This document shows positions 11,868-25,285 of a stretch of DNA of 64,000 bases, in pieces. Location of the stretch: contig NC_092570.1 in NCBI RefSeq assembly GCF_037975245.1, forward strand, positions 7,625,001-7,689,000, in the 5' to 3' direction. Source of the DNA: Apostichopus japonicus. Lineage: Eukaryota > Echinodermata > Holothuroidea > Aspidochirotida > Stichopodidae. The stretch's first letter is position 1; each line of letters begins with the position of its first letter. A model generated the notes under the pieces. The model saw only the letters and a program-made list of their open reading frames with translations, had not been told where the DNA came from and did no database searches. Made by a program: the position numbers and the translations under genes.

Positions 11868-12060
11868 AGGCCTGGGAAGTGTCATTTCCAGCGATCTGGG
11901 AGAAATTTTTGGCCAAAATTTGCTTGTACGCTTCGCGCTAACAAATGGTCCTGGGTAGTGCCATTTCCAGCGATCTGGGAGGCATTTTCTGCCAAAATTT
12001 TCTTGTACGCTTCGCGCCAACCTATGGTGGCGCTACGCTTAGATAATTTGCCTACAGGCT
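11868..12060 (+). repeat. Dispersed family 'TACGCTTCGCGCCAAC', two half-copies
   Basis: The module is a GGGAAGTG-CATTTCC-GATCTGGGAG block, an AAATTTTCTTGTACGCTTCGCGC block, then ATGGTGGCGCTACGCTTAGATA. It occurs here as two adjacent partial copies and again at about 12660-12760, 13370-13463 and 14551-14678, all in plus orientation. In the last copy the CGCTTCGCGCCAACTCATGG part is duplicated in tandem. It appears to be the shared interior of the hAT-like elements in this cluster. Confidence 0.75.
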
Positions 12061-12443
12061 TCGCCCCTCCCTTGACAAATTCCTCGCTACGCGCCTGTTT
12101 GAATTTGTAACGCAAACAGCAGATATCACATCATATCAGTGAGCATGAAAATGGCGTTCCAGGATGAAAAGCCTCAAAACTGTCCGACTTGCCTGAAAAA
12201 ATTACCAAAAATTTTCGCGCGCGCTCAACGTGTTAATGTCAATATCATATAAGCAAGCATCGGTTATTACATCGCATGCCATCATGTACCGTACGTTCCG
12301 TTAAAATTGCGCAGTATACCGCGGGATGCTAATGTAAACAACGACATGTCTCATGTAGATGTATAATAAGCATGGAGGTCCAATTATGTCAAAACTCTCT
12401 TTTACATTAGTAATGGCGAATTAGGGGCTGCACCCCCGCCGCG

Positions 12444-12820
12444 CAGTGGCGGAGCGTCAATACGGTCATGGGGGCGGATGCCCCCCTGACGGACTCAAAT
12501 GGACTGCTGGCGCCTTTTTCAGCTCTTTACCACTTTTTACTTATTCTAGATTATTGACTTTTTTATTGCGCTCTCATTTACTTATTGACATTTGTCACAT
12601 TTTGTTGGTGTAATTTGGCGATGACACCTTATTCTTCGTTTATCTGCAAATTAGCCAGGCCCGGAAAGGGTCATTTCCGGCCATCTAGGGAGTATCTTTA
12701 CTCAAAAATTTTCTGTACGCTACGCGCCAACCAGTGGTGGCGCTCCGCTTAGATAGTGTCGAGAGCGCCCCTACAGACCATTCTCGCCCCTCCTGACCAA
12801 TACCCCTAGCTCCGCCACTG
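12444..12820. mobile_element. hAT-type MITE, 377 bp, 8-bp TSD CCGCCGCG
   Basis: Termini are CAGTGGCGGAGCG and the inverted CTAGCTCCGCCACTG. Both fit the hAT pattern (CAGTGGCG...). The 8 bp CCGCCGCG are repeated exactly at 12436-12443 and 12821-12828. No transposase coding; the interior is the TACGC-CGCGCCAACC family. It interrupts an older repeat ending CCTCCTACGCCTATG. Confidence 0.9.
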
Positions 12821-13506
12821 CCGCCGCGCCTCCTACGCCTATGTGTGTAGTATTCGGTTTCGGAAATATCTGCTATTTTTTCATTTCCTTCAACCAAGTT
12901 TTATAATAGCCGTTATAAGAGGTTTTAATATTTGTACACCAATAAATTAACTGTGTCTGAAGTTTCGAAAATTTCTGACCAACATTCTGCATCACACTTC
13001 CCTCTACTCGTGCAATTTTGACCGGTCTGTTAGGGGTTGAAGGAAGTTTTTCTATATTGGTTGTCCATAGATGAAATTTTGTACAACATTATGGGTATGT
13101 TTTGAAGTGAGTTTATTCACGAGAAATGTGAATTTTCAAATTCTGAACAAATATGGGGCTTAAAACCTTGAAAAGTGGGGCTGACGGGTGTTGTGGGCCG
13201 CGACGTAGAATCACCTACAAAAGCAAAGACCCACAGGAGATGCGATCAGGTCGAACATGATGTGTGCCGGGTTGACAATCTTCAAAAAGGTTATGGATGA
13301 AAAAAAAACTATTAGGAAATAATTGGTTCTCAGGCAAAAAGTGTACATCTGGTTGGTCATTTCAAGCCCGAGAAGTGCCGTTTCCGGTGATCTGGGGGGT
13401 ATCAAAATAAGAAATTTTCTTGTACGCTGCGCGCCAACCGATGGTGGCGCTCCGCTTAGATAGTAATTCGCGCCCCCCGGGTTTGAAAATCCTGGATACG
13501 CGCCTG

Positions 13507-13882
13507 ATATATAGGTCATCCGCTGTTATTTCCGCGATGTGTGTAAAACAGAATGCAATCGTTGATGAAAGATGCAACGAAATGATTGGGATTGCCAGTT
13601 GTAAACCGTTAACATCTCACGCGTAGCAAACATGCTCGTATTTTTCGACTATGGAAAATCGTGTCCCATAACATATCAATCGTGTTCTTTATAAGTTAGA
13701 AGTTGTATTGACATTATCGGTAAGGTTATGTATAGTTACCAACTTATTTGACCTCTTCTCGTCTATACAGTGAATGCCATCCTATTTTTGAGCACTGCGG
13801 TGCGCAAAGTTTTAGATCCACAACTTCCTATGAGTATATTTTTGGTCTGAGCCACTACCGCCCCCAACCCGACCCCATGCAC
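13507..13882. other. Between hAT-like elements, nothing recognised
   Basis: No gene, RNA or element end seen. Ends in a C-rich stretch leading into the CCATGCAC target duplication. Confidence 0.4.
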
Positions 13883-14738
13883 CATGGGCGGCGATCCTGG
13901 GGGGGAAGGGGGGATATATCCCCCATGAAAATGAGTGGAGGGGATGTAATACACCATATCCCCCACCAAATGCTAGGGATAAGAATATTTTCATGCCTAC
14001 ATTTATGATGCATCATCGTGAATGTACGGCTCTATTTTAGCTTAATTTCTCGCCTACCATAAACGCAGTGCGATCTTTTCAAATAAACCGTCTTTATAAA
14101 GCAAGAATAGTTGACTGTAGGCTTCATTGGCCCTATGTATTATTGCGCCCACGGTATTGATATAGTACATATATGCACCCTGATAGTATTCATAGGCCCT
14201 AGGCCTACACGCGTACATGTTCCCTCGAACAGCTGAGAATCTCATGTTACCAGGGTAATGCTTAATACACGTTTCACCTGGATGCCTTAGCAATCGGTAC
14301 ATAGGAATGTAACTATGTGTAATTGTGTATTGCATGTGTATAGGCCTATCATAGCCTGCATGAGGCCATTTTCTTCATCGAATAATATAAAAGAGCTCTC
14401 GAACATTCTAACGTAGCGCCTGAAACAAGATTGACAGGGGCAATTTTCCCAAAATAACACCCGAAATTAAAAAACAAAGTATTTTGGATCCTGATTATGA
14501 CATATTTCGGACATGATATCCCTATTTTAAAGTTGGGTATATGCCGCTTGGAAACCTCGGGAAGTGCCGTTTCCGGCCATCTAGAGGGTTTGTAAATCCC
14601 AAAATTTTCTGGTATACGCTTCGCGCCAACTCATGGTACGCTTCGCGCCAACTCATGGTGGCGCAACGCTTAGATAGTCAACAAGGTCATATCCCCCCCC
14701 CCCCCCGCTCCACTCGGAAGTACGAATCGCCGCCCATG
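13883..14738. mobile_element. hAT-type non-autonomous element, 856 bp, 8-bp TSD CCATGCAC
   Basis: Starts CATGGGCGGCGATCC and ends with its inverse GAATCGCCGCCCATG. The 8 bp CCATGCAC are repeated exactly at 13875-13882 and 14739-14746. The first base pair differs from the CAG start common in hAT elements, but the 8-bp duplication and GGGCGGCG terminus fit the superfamily. It holds a TACGCTTCGCGCCAAC module near its right end. No transposase is seen. Confidence 0.87.
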
Positions 14739-14746
14739 CCATGCAC

Positions 14747-16681
<1,935 letters not shown>

Positions 16682-16684
16682 TGT

Positions 16685-17457
16685 TAGTCAGGTGGCTTAG
16701 CAACTTTAACGTTACCGGCCGGACAAAAGTACCAAATTTGGCATGGAGTTTCTTTCAGACCTATCTATCGATTTTATCCGTGGAACCCACTTTATCGGTT
16801 CCGATTTTTCAAGATGGCGGCCAAAATCCAAGATGGCCGCCAGAAAAAAGGAAATGTCATATATCTGGCTGTAAAAATCGGAGATGAACAAATGAGGGGT
16901 CAATTCAGGTGTTTCCGGGGTCACTGAAACAGATGATGATCATGGCATGTTGCTTGAGTAACCCACTTCCAAGATGGCGGCCAAAATCCAAGATGGCCCC
17001 CTGAAAAAAAAGGAAATTTCATATATATTCATTCCCCAGACCCCCTGTGCTCTTTTCTGATCGGGACCATCAAACCTTCCGTCCTCAAACGTGTAAATGA
17101 AACCGGGCTAGCACCCTGACTATATGTTATGACTGGTATTCTAATTGTGTCACTTTGGTTCAGGAAGCCACATAGGACTTATTGGGGAACTTTGAGGTGT
17201 GATCGACCGTGGATAGACACTGTTGCAAAGCCCGTTATTATATGGGAGTTACGAGTGTCATGTAAGACTGATTACATTGAGTCAATATAATAGGGTAACC
17301 TGAGGGAAAACCGACCAGATGTGAATATCGACTCATTGAGAGATTTTGTACGATTGTGCACCCTTCATAAACACAACGTCAATTGTGCGAACCAAATTCG
17401 CTAAGCAGGTCACTAGGCATCTGAGGTATTTAAGTCGTTCTTTTCGAACCTGTACCC
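16685..17457 (+). repeat. Left long inverted arm of foldback copy 1
   Basis: Inverse of 27040-27782 and closely similar to 43810-44740 of copy 2, but with two AAGATGGCGG modules (16811, 16971; spacing 160 bp) instead of three. The interior end reads TTTTCGAACCTGTAC, where the CACTG element was inserted. Confidence 0.88.
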
Positions 17458-17712
17458 CACACTGTTAAAAAAATTTCTGTAAATTAACAGAAAACGATTG
17501 GAAAAAAAGTTTCCAATCGTTTCCTGTTATTTTTACAGACAATCTGTAAAAAGGAATTAACTGGAAAATAATGTTTTCTTTTTACATAGTTTTCCAGTTA
17601 AAATTTTTACAAGAATAATCTGTTAAATAGAATAACATAAAAATTCTGTTTTATTTAGCATTTTTCTCATGTATATTTAACTGAATTCTTCTGATAAAAT
17701 TACAATTTATTC

Positions 17713-18205
17713 CTGTTTGTTTACAGACAGTTTTGTTGTGTTTTACTACCAAATTCTGTCTTTTTACAAGTTTTCGATGTTAATTTACCAAATCGTCTGA
17801 TAAAATTTCAATTTTTGTCTGTTTTTTTACAGACGGTTTTACTTCTAAATTCTGTCTTTTTACAAGTTTTCGATGTTAATTTACCAAATCGTCTGATAAA
17901 ATTACAATTTTTGTCTGTTTTTTTGCAGACGGTTTTACTTCTAAATTCTGTCTTTTTACAAGTTTTCGATGTTAATTTACCAAATCGTCTGATAAAATTA
18001 CAATTTTTGTCTGTTTTTTGGCAGACGGTTTTACTCCTAAATTCTGTCTTTTTTACAGGATTTTGATGTTAATCGTTCAGTCAATTTGCTTAAATCTTCT
18101 GATAAAATTCAAATTTATGTTTTTTTTTACAGACACTTTTAACGTGTTTGTCTACCAAATCTGTCCTTTAACAATTTTTTTATGTGAATTATTAATGGTT
18201 TATCA
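17713..18205 (+). repeat. Subterminal tandem repeat, about 96-bp unit, ~4-5 copies
   Basis: The phrase CTGTTTTTTTACAGACGG recurs at about 17713, 17819, 17915, 18011 and 18112 (steps of 106, 96, 96, about 100 bp). Each unit also has AAATTCTGTCTTTTTACA and CGATGTTAATTTACC. Such tandem subterminal repeats are typical of CACTA-type ends, where transposase binds. Confidence 0.85.
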
Positions 18206-18509
18206 ATTCCATAAAGAAGAAACATAAGTGTGAAAATTTGATATTGACAATTAAAATAAATTGATGGGTTTTATCTGTCTTAGTTTACGGCAAGGTTTCT
18301 ACAAACAGAAAGTACATACTTAAGGAATACGCCAAAAATATACGGTAGAAGTACGTTGAAATGCTCATGTTTATTTTCACCCTTTATTTACACTTCTTCA
18401 TTCATCTTGGAGTGAGGTCTTCCCCAAAAACCTGCACATACAAAGGTGCTTTTAACCTATCACTTTTCACCACTTTACTAAAACTAAAAGCTTCTTAAGT
18501 AGATACTAG

Positions 18510-19490
18510 AAACACAAAAACTCAATTATAAAACAACAAGTAGAGAACTTAAACTTCAACACTGAAACAATAATTCTACTCTTCAAGATTTGAGAAAAGA
18601 CTGGTGACTGATATCACAAACTTCAGGCCAAGGCAATTACAAACCAGTTACAAAAGTCTGTATAGGAACAATAAGAGATACAGGTTTTGCAACTGTTCTC
18701 AAGAGGTGGTAAGATCACCTTACACCAAAAGCAATACATTGAAAGCTACTTCATTTGTTACTATCTTTGGTTAGGGCCAATTAAGTTGCCCAAAAAAACC
18801 ACAAACTATGTGACCCTTAATTTTACAAACTGACTGCAATTATAAACTTTCTAAATGGCATATACTGCAAAAAGCTCTTCACCGAATATTAAGCTAAAGT
18901 AAGATTTTTCATACAATAATATCTTTGTAATGTAATTATAATCATATACTATATTATGTCAGCCTCCTCACATTATTAAAAATTCTCCATAGAGTTGGTC
19001 AAGGCATGTGGCTTATGACCAACTATTCAAGAACAACTATATGATCATCTTCTGTAAATCAGTTTCAAACATTATTTTTCAACCCATGAAGTGGAAGACC
19101 CCAGTTTGGGACGACAAACACCCTGAAACTATCCCAAAGTGGGCATTTCAAATGGAAAACAATCATTAGCCAAAACCTTCATGGTAGGCTTAAGGGTTAA
19201 TTGACGTTATAAGCTTCAAACTTTCTAATTATTATTACACAACTTTCAAACATTTTCATATAAAGCTGAGCCATGATATCACGAACATGCTATCATTTCT
19301 GCAATGCAAATGTCAAAATGGAAACTAAAAACACAGAACTTAGTAAATCAACAAGGAAGTAACTTAAAGTCCAAAACTGAAACAGTAAACCTCTTTTTCA
19401 ATGTTGAAAAAAATGGTGCATGTCAATATAAACTTCAGGCCCTGTCAATTCCAAACCAGATGTCTATGAATACCAAGGCTAAAATATAAA
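18510..19490. repeat. Diverged direct duplication inside the CACTG element
   Basis: About 18510-18680 and 19310-19480 share, in order, AACAAG-AG-AACTTAAA, AACTGAAACA, TGGTG and AAACTTCAGGCC followed by CAATT-CAAACCAG. The copies are roughly 800 bp apart and clearly old. They lie in what would be the 3' UTR or downstream of the cargo gene. Confidence 0.55.
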
Positions 19491-20587
19491 TTACAGCCAG
19501 AAATGGATATTCTCACAAGTACATTAATAATTATTTGATGGAGTATTTCACTGGGGTAGGGGATGTAGAAAGGGAAAACTTGGTCTTAATGCATAGGCAG
19601 TGCAATTCCTATAGACCCTACACTACACACAGTAATAGACAAGCATACGTTAGTATAGTTTTGTGGCACTACACACTGTAATCACACTTTTTTTTAAATG
19701 AAGTAGTTTAAATAATATCACATAGTATAAACTCACCACTGAAAACGAAAAATGGCAAACATTTCACCATTTAAGGAATGGTTCAATGTGCATGAGCACT
19801 GGTATTAAAATGAACCCATTGTCCTTGTAAACATTTATACTTATTAGAAAGTTTCCTTTCGTGGCTACTGCCTTTATGCATGCTATGATCAGGAAATCCA
19901 CTGGATGAAATTTTTCTTCAATTGAATAGCACTCTAGGAAGAGGATAGAAGGGGGCACAAATTTGCAGTCAATTCTTTGGGCAATTTGAAATGTAAGGTC
20001 ACAGAAGGTGTCACATTTACTATCAAAAGTGAACTTTTAGCAGACAGGTGTAACAATATAGTGTTAGTAATAGAACTTCATATTAATCAATACTTTATAT
20101 GTCTGAATAACATGCCAACATGAATGAATAGAATTCCATAAACAAACTCTACAGTCTCATCTCCTGCTTGCTTCAAGTCCACCTTAGGTAGAAAATGTGA
20201 TGCAAAGCCCATGAAAATGCATAGATTTCAGTTCTCTTTAATTATCTAAAACAAAATTTCATCTGAAACCATTCTGCTTTAGAGGCACAGAATATGGAGA
20301 TTGGTGTGCAGATTATTTCATGTCTGTGTACTCAGTACTGATCGTAGTACATAAAAACATCATCCACCTGAACGTTCCTTACATATAAGCTGAATGTCTA
20401 TATACATGAAGGAAACACTAAGAGTGGCTAAAGGCGACATTGAGGTTCCAGCCAGAAGTAACCATCTTAACTTGATTTTGAATGAGTTGAAGAAAAACAA
20501 AAAAACAAACGTTTCTAAATGGTTCCTGTAGTAACTAAACTCGAAATAAGTCCACTGATCACCATACTACACTGTTTGATGTTTTTA

Positions 20588-23221
20588 TTACTTTGTTGAC
20601 TCATCCTTGATATGTCCCAAAAGAGACAACACTTTGGGATTTATGGCTGAGGATTTCCTACTTTTTCCTGATGTGGGTGGGTTGATTCCAACAAAGCACC
20701 TGCCAAAAAAAAAAAAGTTGATTTTTGTTACTTTTGGTGGGAATTAATATTTTCATCGTTGACCTTGACCAGTAGAAAACCATGTCTTTAAAACATTATA
20801 CTACTGAAAATGTGTTGCACATTAATTATTCACTTCACTGTTTCAGGTATAAATTAAATGGCTACTCACACTGCTTTCATATTAGTTTGTATTTATAATT
20901 ATGAAAGTCATAATGATTGTGGTCAAAACATTTTGAAGCATATTTCCTTATTCACAATTCTTTTATTACTTTTTTTTTTGAAAACAGTTGTTGTTTATAA
21001 CAGTCAATTCCACAAGAAGACTGTCCATGAAATCAATTTGGAATGTACAGTTTGAAGGATTAAAGCCTGGGTCCCATCTATACAATTCTACAAGCAGTAA
21101 ATTTTAAACAAAGTCCGACGATGAAACACAAGAATCAACTTCAAAATCGACAAAATGCAGGTGGATTGTAGTTGAAAGGAAATAGGACACTGATCTTCTT
21201 GGAGCAACGATCAGGATCGACTTTTTCAGCTGTGCATTTTGTTGCAAGTTTAATCCCAATGTTGATGGGACTAGGGCTCTACAAATAATGTCACTGCATA
21301 AATATTCTACGATCTTCAAATTAATGATGCTGTTACTATTTAACACTAAACACCTACTGCAGCAGTTCATCTAAACTGAGGTAAATAATTGTTAAGTTAG
21401 ACTATGACCAAATTTCATGTAACAGTACCTTCAATGGTATTCTACGTTGGGATCATGATCTTCTCTCTAGACAGACAAATTATGACTTACTTGTGTAACT
21501 ACTCAACTGAATTTTACACTGGTTCAAGTCTTTCCCAAGTGTTGGTAGAAAACACACTAAACAAGGAAAACACTACCATGAGTTACAACTCCAATCCCAG
21601 CTATAACCACTACTGTACAAATATTCATTCATATTCCATTAACACTTACCTCTGGATGAACTCCAATGTCACACAGCTGTCTGCAGGATACTGAATGTTT
21701 AAAACATAGTATGTGGCAAAGAGGTAGGCAAGGGCACTCTGAAAATCAGCAATAAGATGATTGACAACTACCTTGTCAACTGCGATCATATACTTCCGCC
21801 CGGCCAACAGTTTGGTTCCTGTGATATCAATATCCAAACAAAGATAAAAATGTCAATCCGAGTTTCACTTTGTCATTATTTTCCGAAATTGAATTTTTTT
21901 AGTGCTGTTACGGACTAAGAATATGTTTCCATTCTTTTACTGAAGGATTATCATGTAACATTCTCAAGAGTAGTAACTTTTTTAGGGACCTTAAAAAAGG
22001 TATGTCCATTAAACACTTAACCTAGAAACTGCACTGACAAGATCAAAAGTGAATTGCAAGCAGAACCCACTGATTTTTCACTGAATGATGCAAAGCCTAA
22101 ATCAGTGGACAACCCCTCCCCCACATTGGAAGAAAAAAATTCTCTGCCCTGCCTCTGTAAGAATAGGTATCACACCAAACAAGAGCATTGGTCATCTATC
22201 TATTGCCTTGCATCTTGGATTCTATGCAAACCTTATGCATAACTTGAAAGGCCAAATGCAATTACCCCATTCTGACTACAAACCCTCTATACTAATTCAT
22301 AAATATGTACACGTCATTCTTTTAATCTCAAAACAATGTTTCTGTTACATTTTTACCTTTACTACTGGACATTAACGTTCTGAACCAACCTGAATGAGAG
22401 ATTTGAAGGATTTAGCTGATGCTTCCAAGTAAGAGTTGGATGATTGCTTATGCCATTACACCAAACTGAGTCTAAATTACTGCCGCCAGACTGGTTTGTG
22501 GCATATTTAGAGCCACTTCCCATCATAGCCAGAAGATGTAACTTCAATAAATTCTTTCATCTAAATATCACATTATACTAAATCTTGGAAAACTGCTTCT
22601 CAGTATCTAACAAGTATCTACCACACTGAAAGCTAGTACATTTGTTCCCATGTCACATTTAGAACACTTTTGATAAGTATATACCTCTATTGCACAATTT
22701 GGAAAGGAAGACTTTGCATTTGAATTAAGAAACAGGAATTCCTACTATAGTCTGAGCCTAGCAAGGGATCAATGGTAGGAAAAGACAGGCTTGGTAAAAC
22801 AATCAGTAGTATTCAAACAAAATGTTGAGCAGGATCCAAGGGATACTTTAAATCTGATGTGCTTAAATATTGTTGATGAAAATAACAAAGCTCTGTAAAC
22901 AGAAACACCCGAAATGTACATTCAAGAAGCTTACCCGAAACAACATTCAGGGTGATGGAGAGTTCAAGCCAGAAACAGCCTCCTGATCACTGCTTGTCTC
23001 CTGGGAAAGTGAAATATGTGCAACTTGTATTTTAAAACCTGAAACTTATACAAAGTTGTCTGGTGGCAGAAATTGGATAACAATTTGATCTGGGCCCCAT
23101 TCTACAAAGAGTAACCCACAATCTTAGATTTGATTCATAGTCTATGTTTAACTTTAAATCACACTCAAGACAAAGAAAAACTCTGTATGGAACAGGGCCC
23201 TAGTTAGGATATTATATAGCA

Positions 23222-23284
<63 letters not shown>

Positions 23285-24240
23285 CAGTTAATTGTCACCT
23301 TAGTGTAGGTCAAAGTTCACTTCAGTAGCCATCATGATGGCAGTCTACATGACTACTCATTACTAAATAATGTTTAATTATTGGCCATATACAGCACAGA
23401 TTTTGACCAAGTCTGTATAAACACACTTAAAAGAACACATGTGGCATTACACCTCGAGTACACACATTGCTTTTGGCATGATCTAAGAACATATTCTGCA
23501 CCTGTGGCATAGTCAGGTTGTTGTCACTGGGCTGATCTGCAACTCTATGTAAGGTGTCCTGAAAGGCTGATCAACATAACACTACAGAGACTATAACAAT
23601 GTGACACTGAAATTTTACTTAAAATCCCCACTTTGCCATCCCTTGCTTAAAATTAGGCTTTCAACTAATCTATGGTTAGTTCAACAAGGGTGAAATTGCA
23701 CTTTTTACTGTAGTCTTCAACCTACAGTAAAACTACTGTAGCATTACTGTTAGGCCCTAAGCTTTGTTGGGTATCATAAGTTTTCAAAGCTAATGAGTAA
23801 TGTTGGCTTAAACTTAATCAACAATTCGGTTAAAAGTAGCCTATTAATATTAATAGCTTAGGCTACAGCCGCACAGGCAATAGCAAAAACCTAAGTTTTT
23901 AAACTGTATATTGGCCAAGCCTATAGGCCTAGGCTATTATTTTATTTCATCAATATCGCTCCGGACTAAGACCACCGTTAGCCACTGATGCCTAACGTTA
24001 TGCTAGGCCCTTCGTTATTCGGCCTAGCCTATAACTATAAAGCTCAGTTATCGCATCCGTTATACAAAAACATTTAACAGATTTTCCGAAACGGCAAGAA
24101 AAAGCCTTCTAAGAATTTGTTATTGATGAATAGTCAATGTTTCTACCAACTTATTTGCTAACAAAACTTGAATGAACTTCCACTACACCCACCTCAGTCG
24201 AATATTGAAGAATTCTCCTGCGTCATCAGTGAAAAGGCAG
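20588..24240 (-). CDS. Cargo gene in CACTG transposon, uncharacterised protein (partial model)
   Basis: Two exons are firm. 21650-21818 encodes a segment ending LFATYYVLNIQYP, then VTLEFIQR, with donor GTAAGT and acceptor ATATCACAG. 20588-20699 continues in phase as CFVGINP, then KSSAINPKVLSLLGHIKDE, ending in TAA at 20588-20590. I recall this pairing (YP-x-TLEFIQR-F and a C-terminal NPKVLxLL) from many uncharacterised proteins in fish and invertebrates; function unknown. Weaker upstream exon candidates are 23502-23562 (DTLHRVADQPSDNNLTMPQ, with good splice sites) and about 22931-22997. A first exon may end at 24190 before GTGGGT, with a promoter in the relatively CpG-rich DNA to 24400. The 22.9-kb exon does not yet join in frame, so the full model is unresolved. 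It lies wholly between the transposon ends, so it is cargo or a second transposon ORF. Confidence 0.55.
23226..23282. repeat. (AT)n microsatellite
   Basis: About 56 bp of AT dinucleotide in an intron of the cargo gene. Confidence 0.95.
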
Positions 24241-25285
24241 CTAGTGTTGTGTACTGCATGCTGGACGCAAGCAGTAGTAGTGTGTACGTACGTACGTGGT
24301 CGGAGTTCGGTGCGCTGTTGTATTGTACGTATAACTGAAAAAGTTTCTTGTGCACTGATACGTCAGGCCGTGGACTGTTATTTTGGCGGGAAACGTTAAT
24401 ATGCAGATGTTACACTCGTGAACCCAGGTGGAAACCGTGACCTTAGGTCACCGAGCCATTGCGAAACCACTGGACTGCATTAGGTGTGCCATACACGCTG
24501 TACGTTGTTTTCCACTCCAATGCAACCCTTAACAACATCAATCTGTCTCACCCACATGCTCGCTGTATCACGAAATCGATCGGCATTTACTCAAATTTAA
24601 ATTATTTGAAATAAAAATGCCCAAATTAAATAGAATTTTTTTCGTCTATTTAGTGCGCATTCAATGCCAATTGAAGACAGTTAATAATGATCACAATTTT
24701 TTTAAACCCCAGAGCTTCCGTGCATGGGCATCGCCCAAAGGTCCCGAAAACACATTGACTAACCTAGGGCCCGAAGCGGGTCCCTGGACCACACACCCGA
24801 GATGAGCGCATCCCATATATTGTTCAGTCAGATTGTGCTTGAAGAAACATACGATGAATTGGTCTATAAAGGGACCCTATAGTGTTGCTAATTGAAATAC
24901 TAAATATTTGTTTATTCCGTAAAAATGAAAAGTTTCTGTTTAAAAACATTTTTTTGTCGTAGTAAATACAAATTGATGGTAAAAAAAAACAGTGCGATCA
25001 TGTTATTGCAATAAAACAGATATAAGTTGTAAAATAACAGGATTTTTCAACTGTTACTTTAATTTACAGTTACTTCTGTAAAAATATTAATGATTGCAGT
25101 CAAATTTTGTTAAAAAAATAGAAAATAATTGTTTTCTAAATAAACAGAAAATATACGTTATATTACATTTTGTTTTTGTAGCAATACAAACTGTTTGTAA
25201 AAATACAGTAATTTTTGGTTAATGGGAAAAAACCGGAAATTTATGTTAAAAAAGTCTGTAAACTGACAGATATTTTTAACAGTGC

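Larger units (their letters stand above)
11314..13506. mobile_element. Possible hAT-like composite element
   Basis: Begins CAGGTGCGTATCC at 11314 and ends GGATACGCGCCTG at 13506, a plausible terminal inverted repeat. Flanks are AT dinucleotide: seven bases (ATATATA) match on both sides but a clean 8-bp duplication does not. It contains the internal family around TACGCTTCGCGCCAACC and the nested MITE at 12444-12820. An alternative end CTACGCGCCTG at 12097 means this may be several overlapping elements. Confidence 0.35.
17460..25284. mobile_element. CACTG-ended (CMC/EnSpm-like) transposon nested in the foldback element
   Basis: Left end CACTGTTAAAAAAATTTCTG at 17460; right end is the inverse ...ATTTTTAACAGTG at 25284. 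The dinucleotide CA is on both sides (17458-17459 and 25285-25286). The second foldback copy has the empty site GTACTCCAGGGC at about 44745, which confirms the insertion point. Subterminal regions (17460-18230 and 24890-25284) are rich in TTTTTACAG / CTGTAAAAA words. CACTG termini and a 2-bp duplication suit the CMC (CACTA/EnSpm-Mirage) group. No transposase was found. The interior carries a spliced minus-strand gene (20588-24240). Confidence 0.82.
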
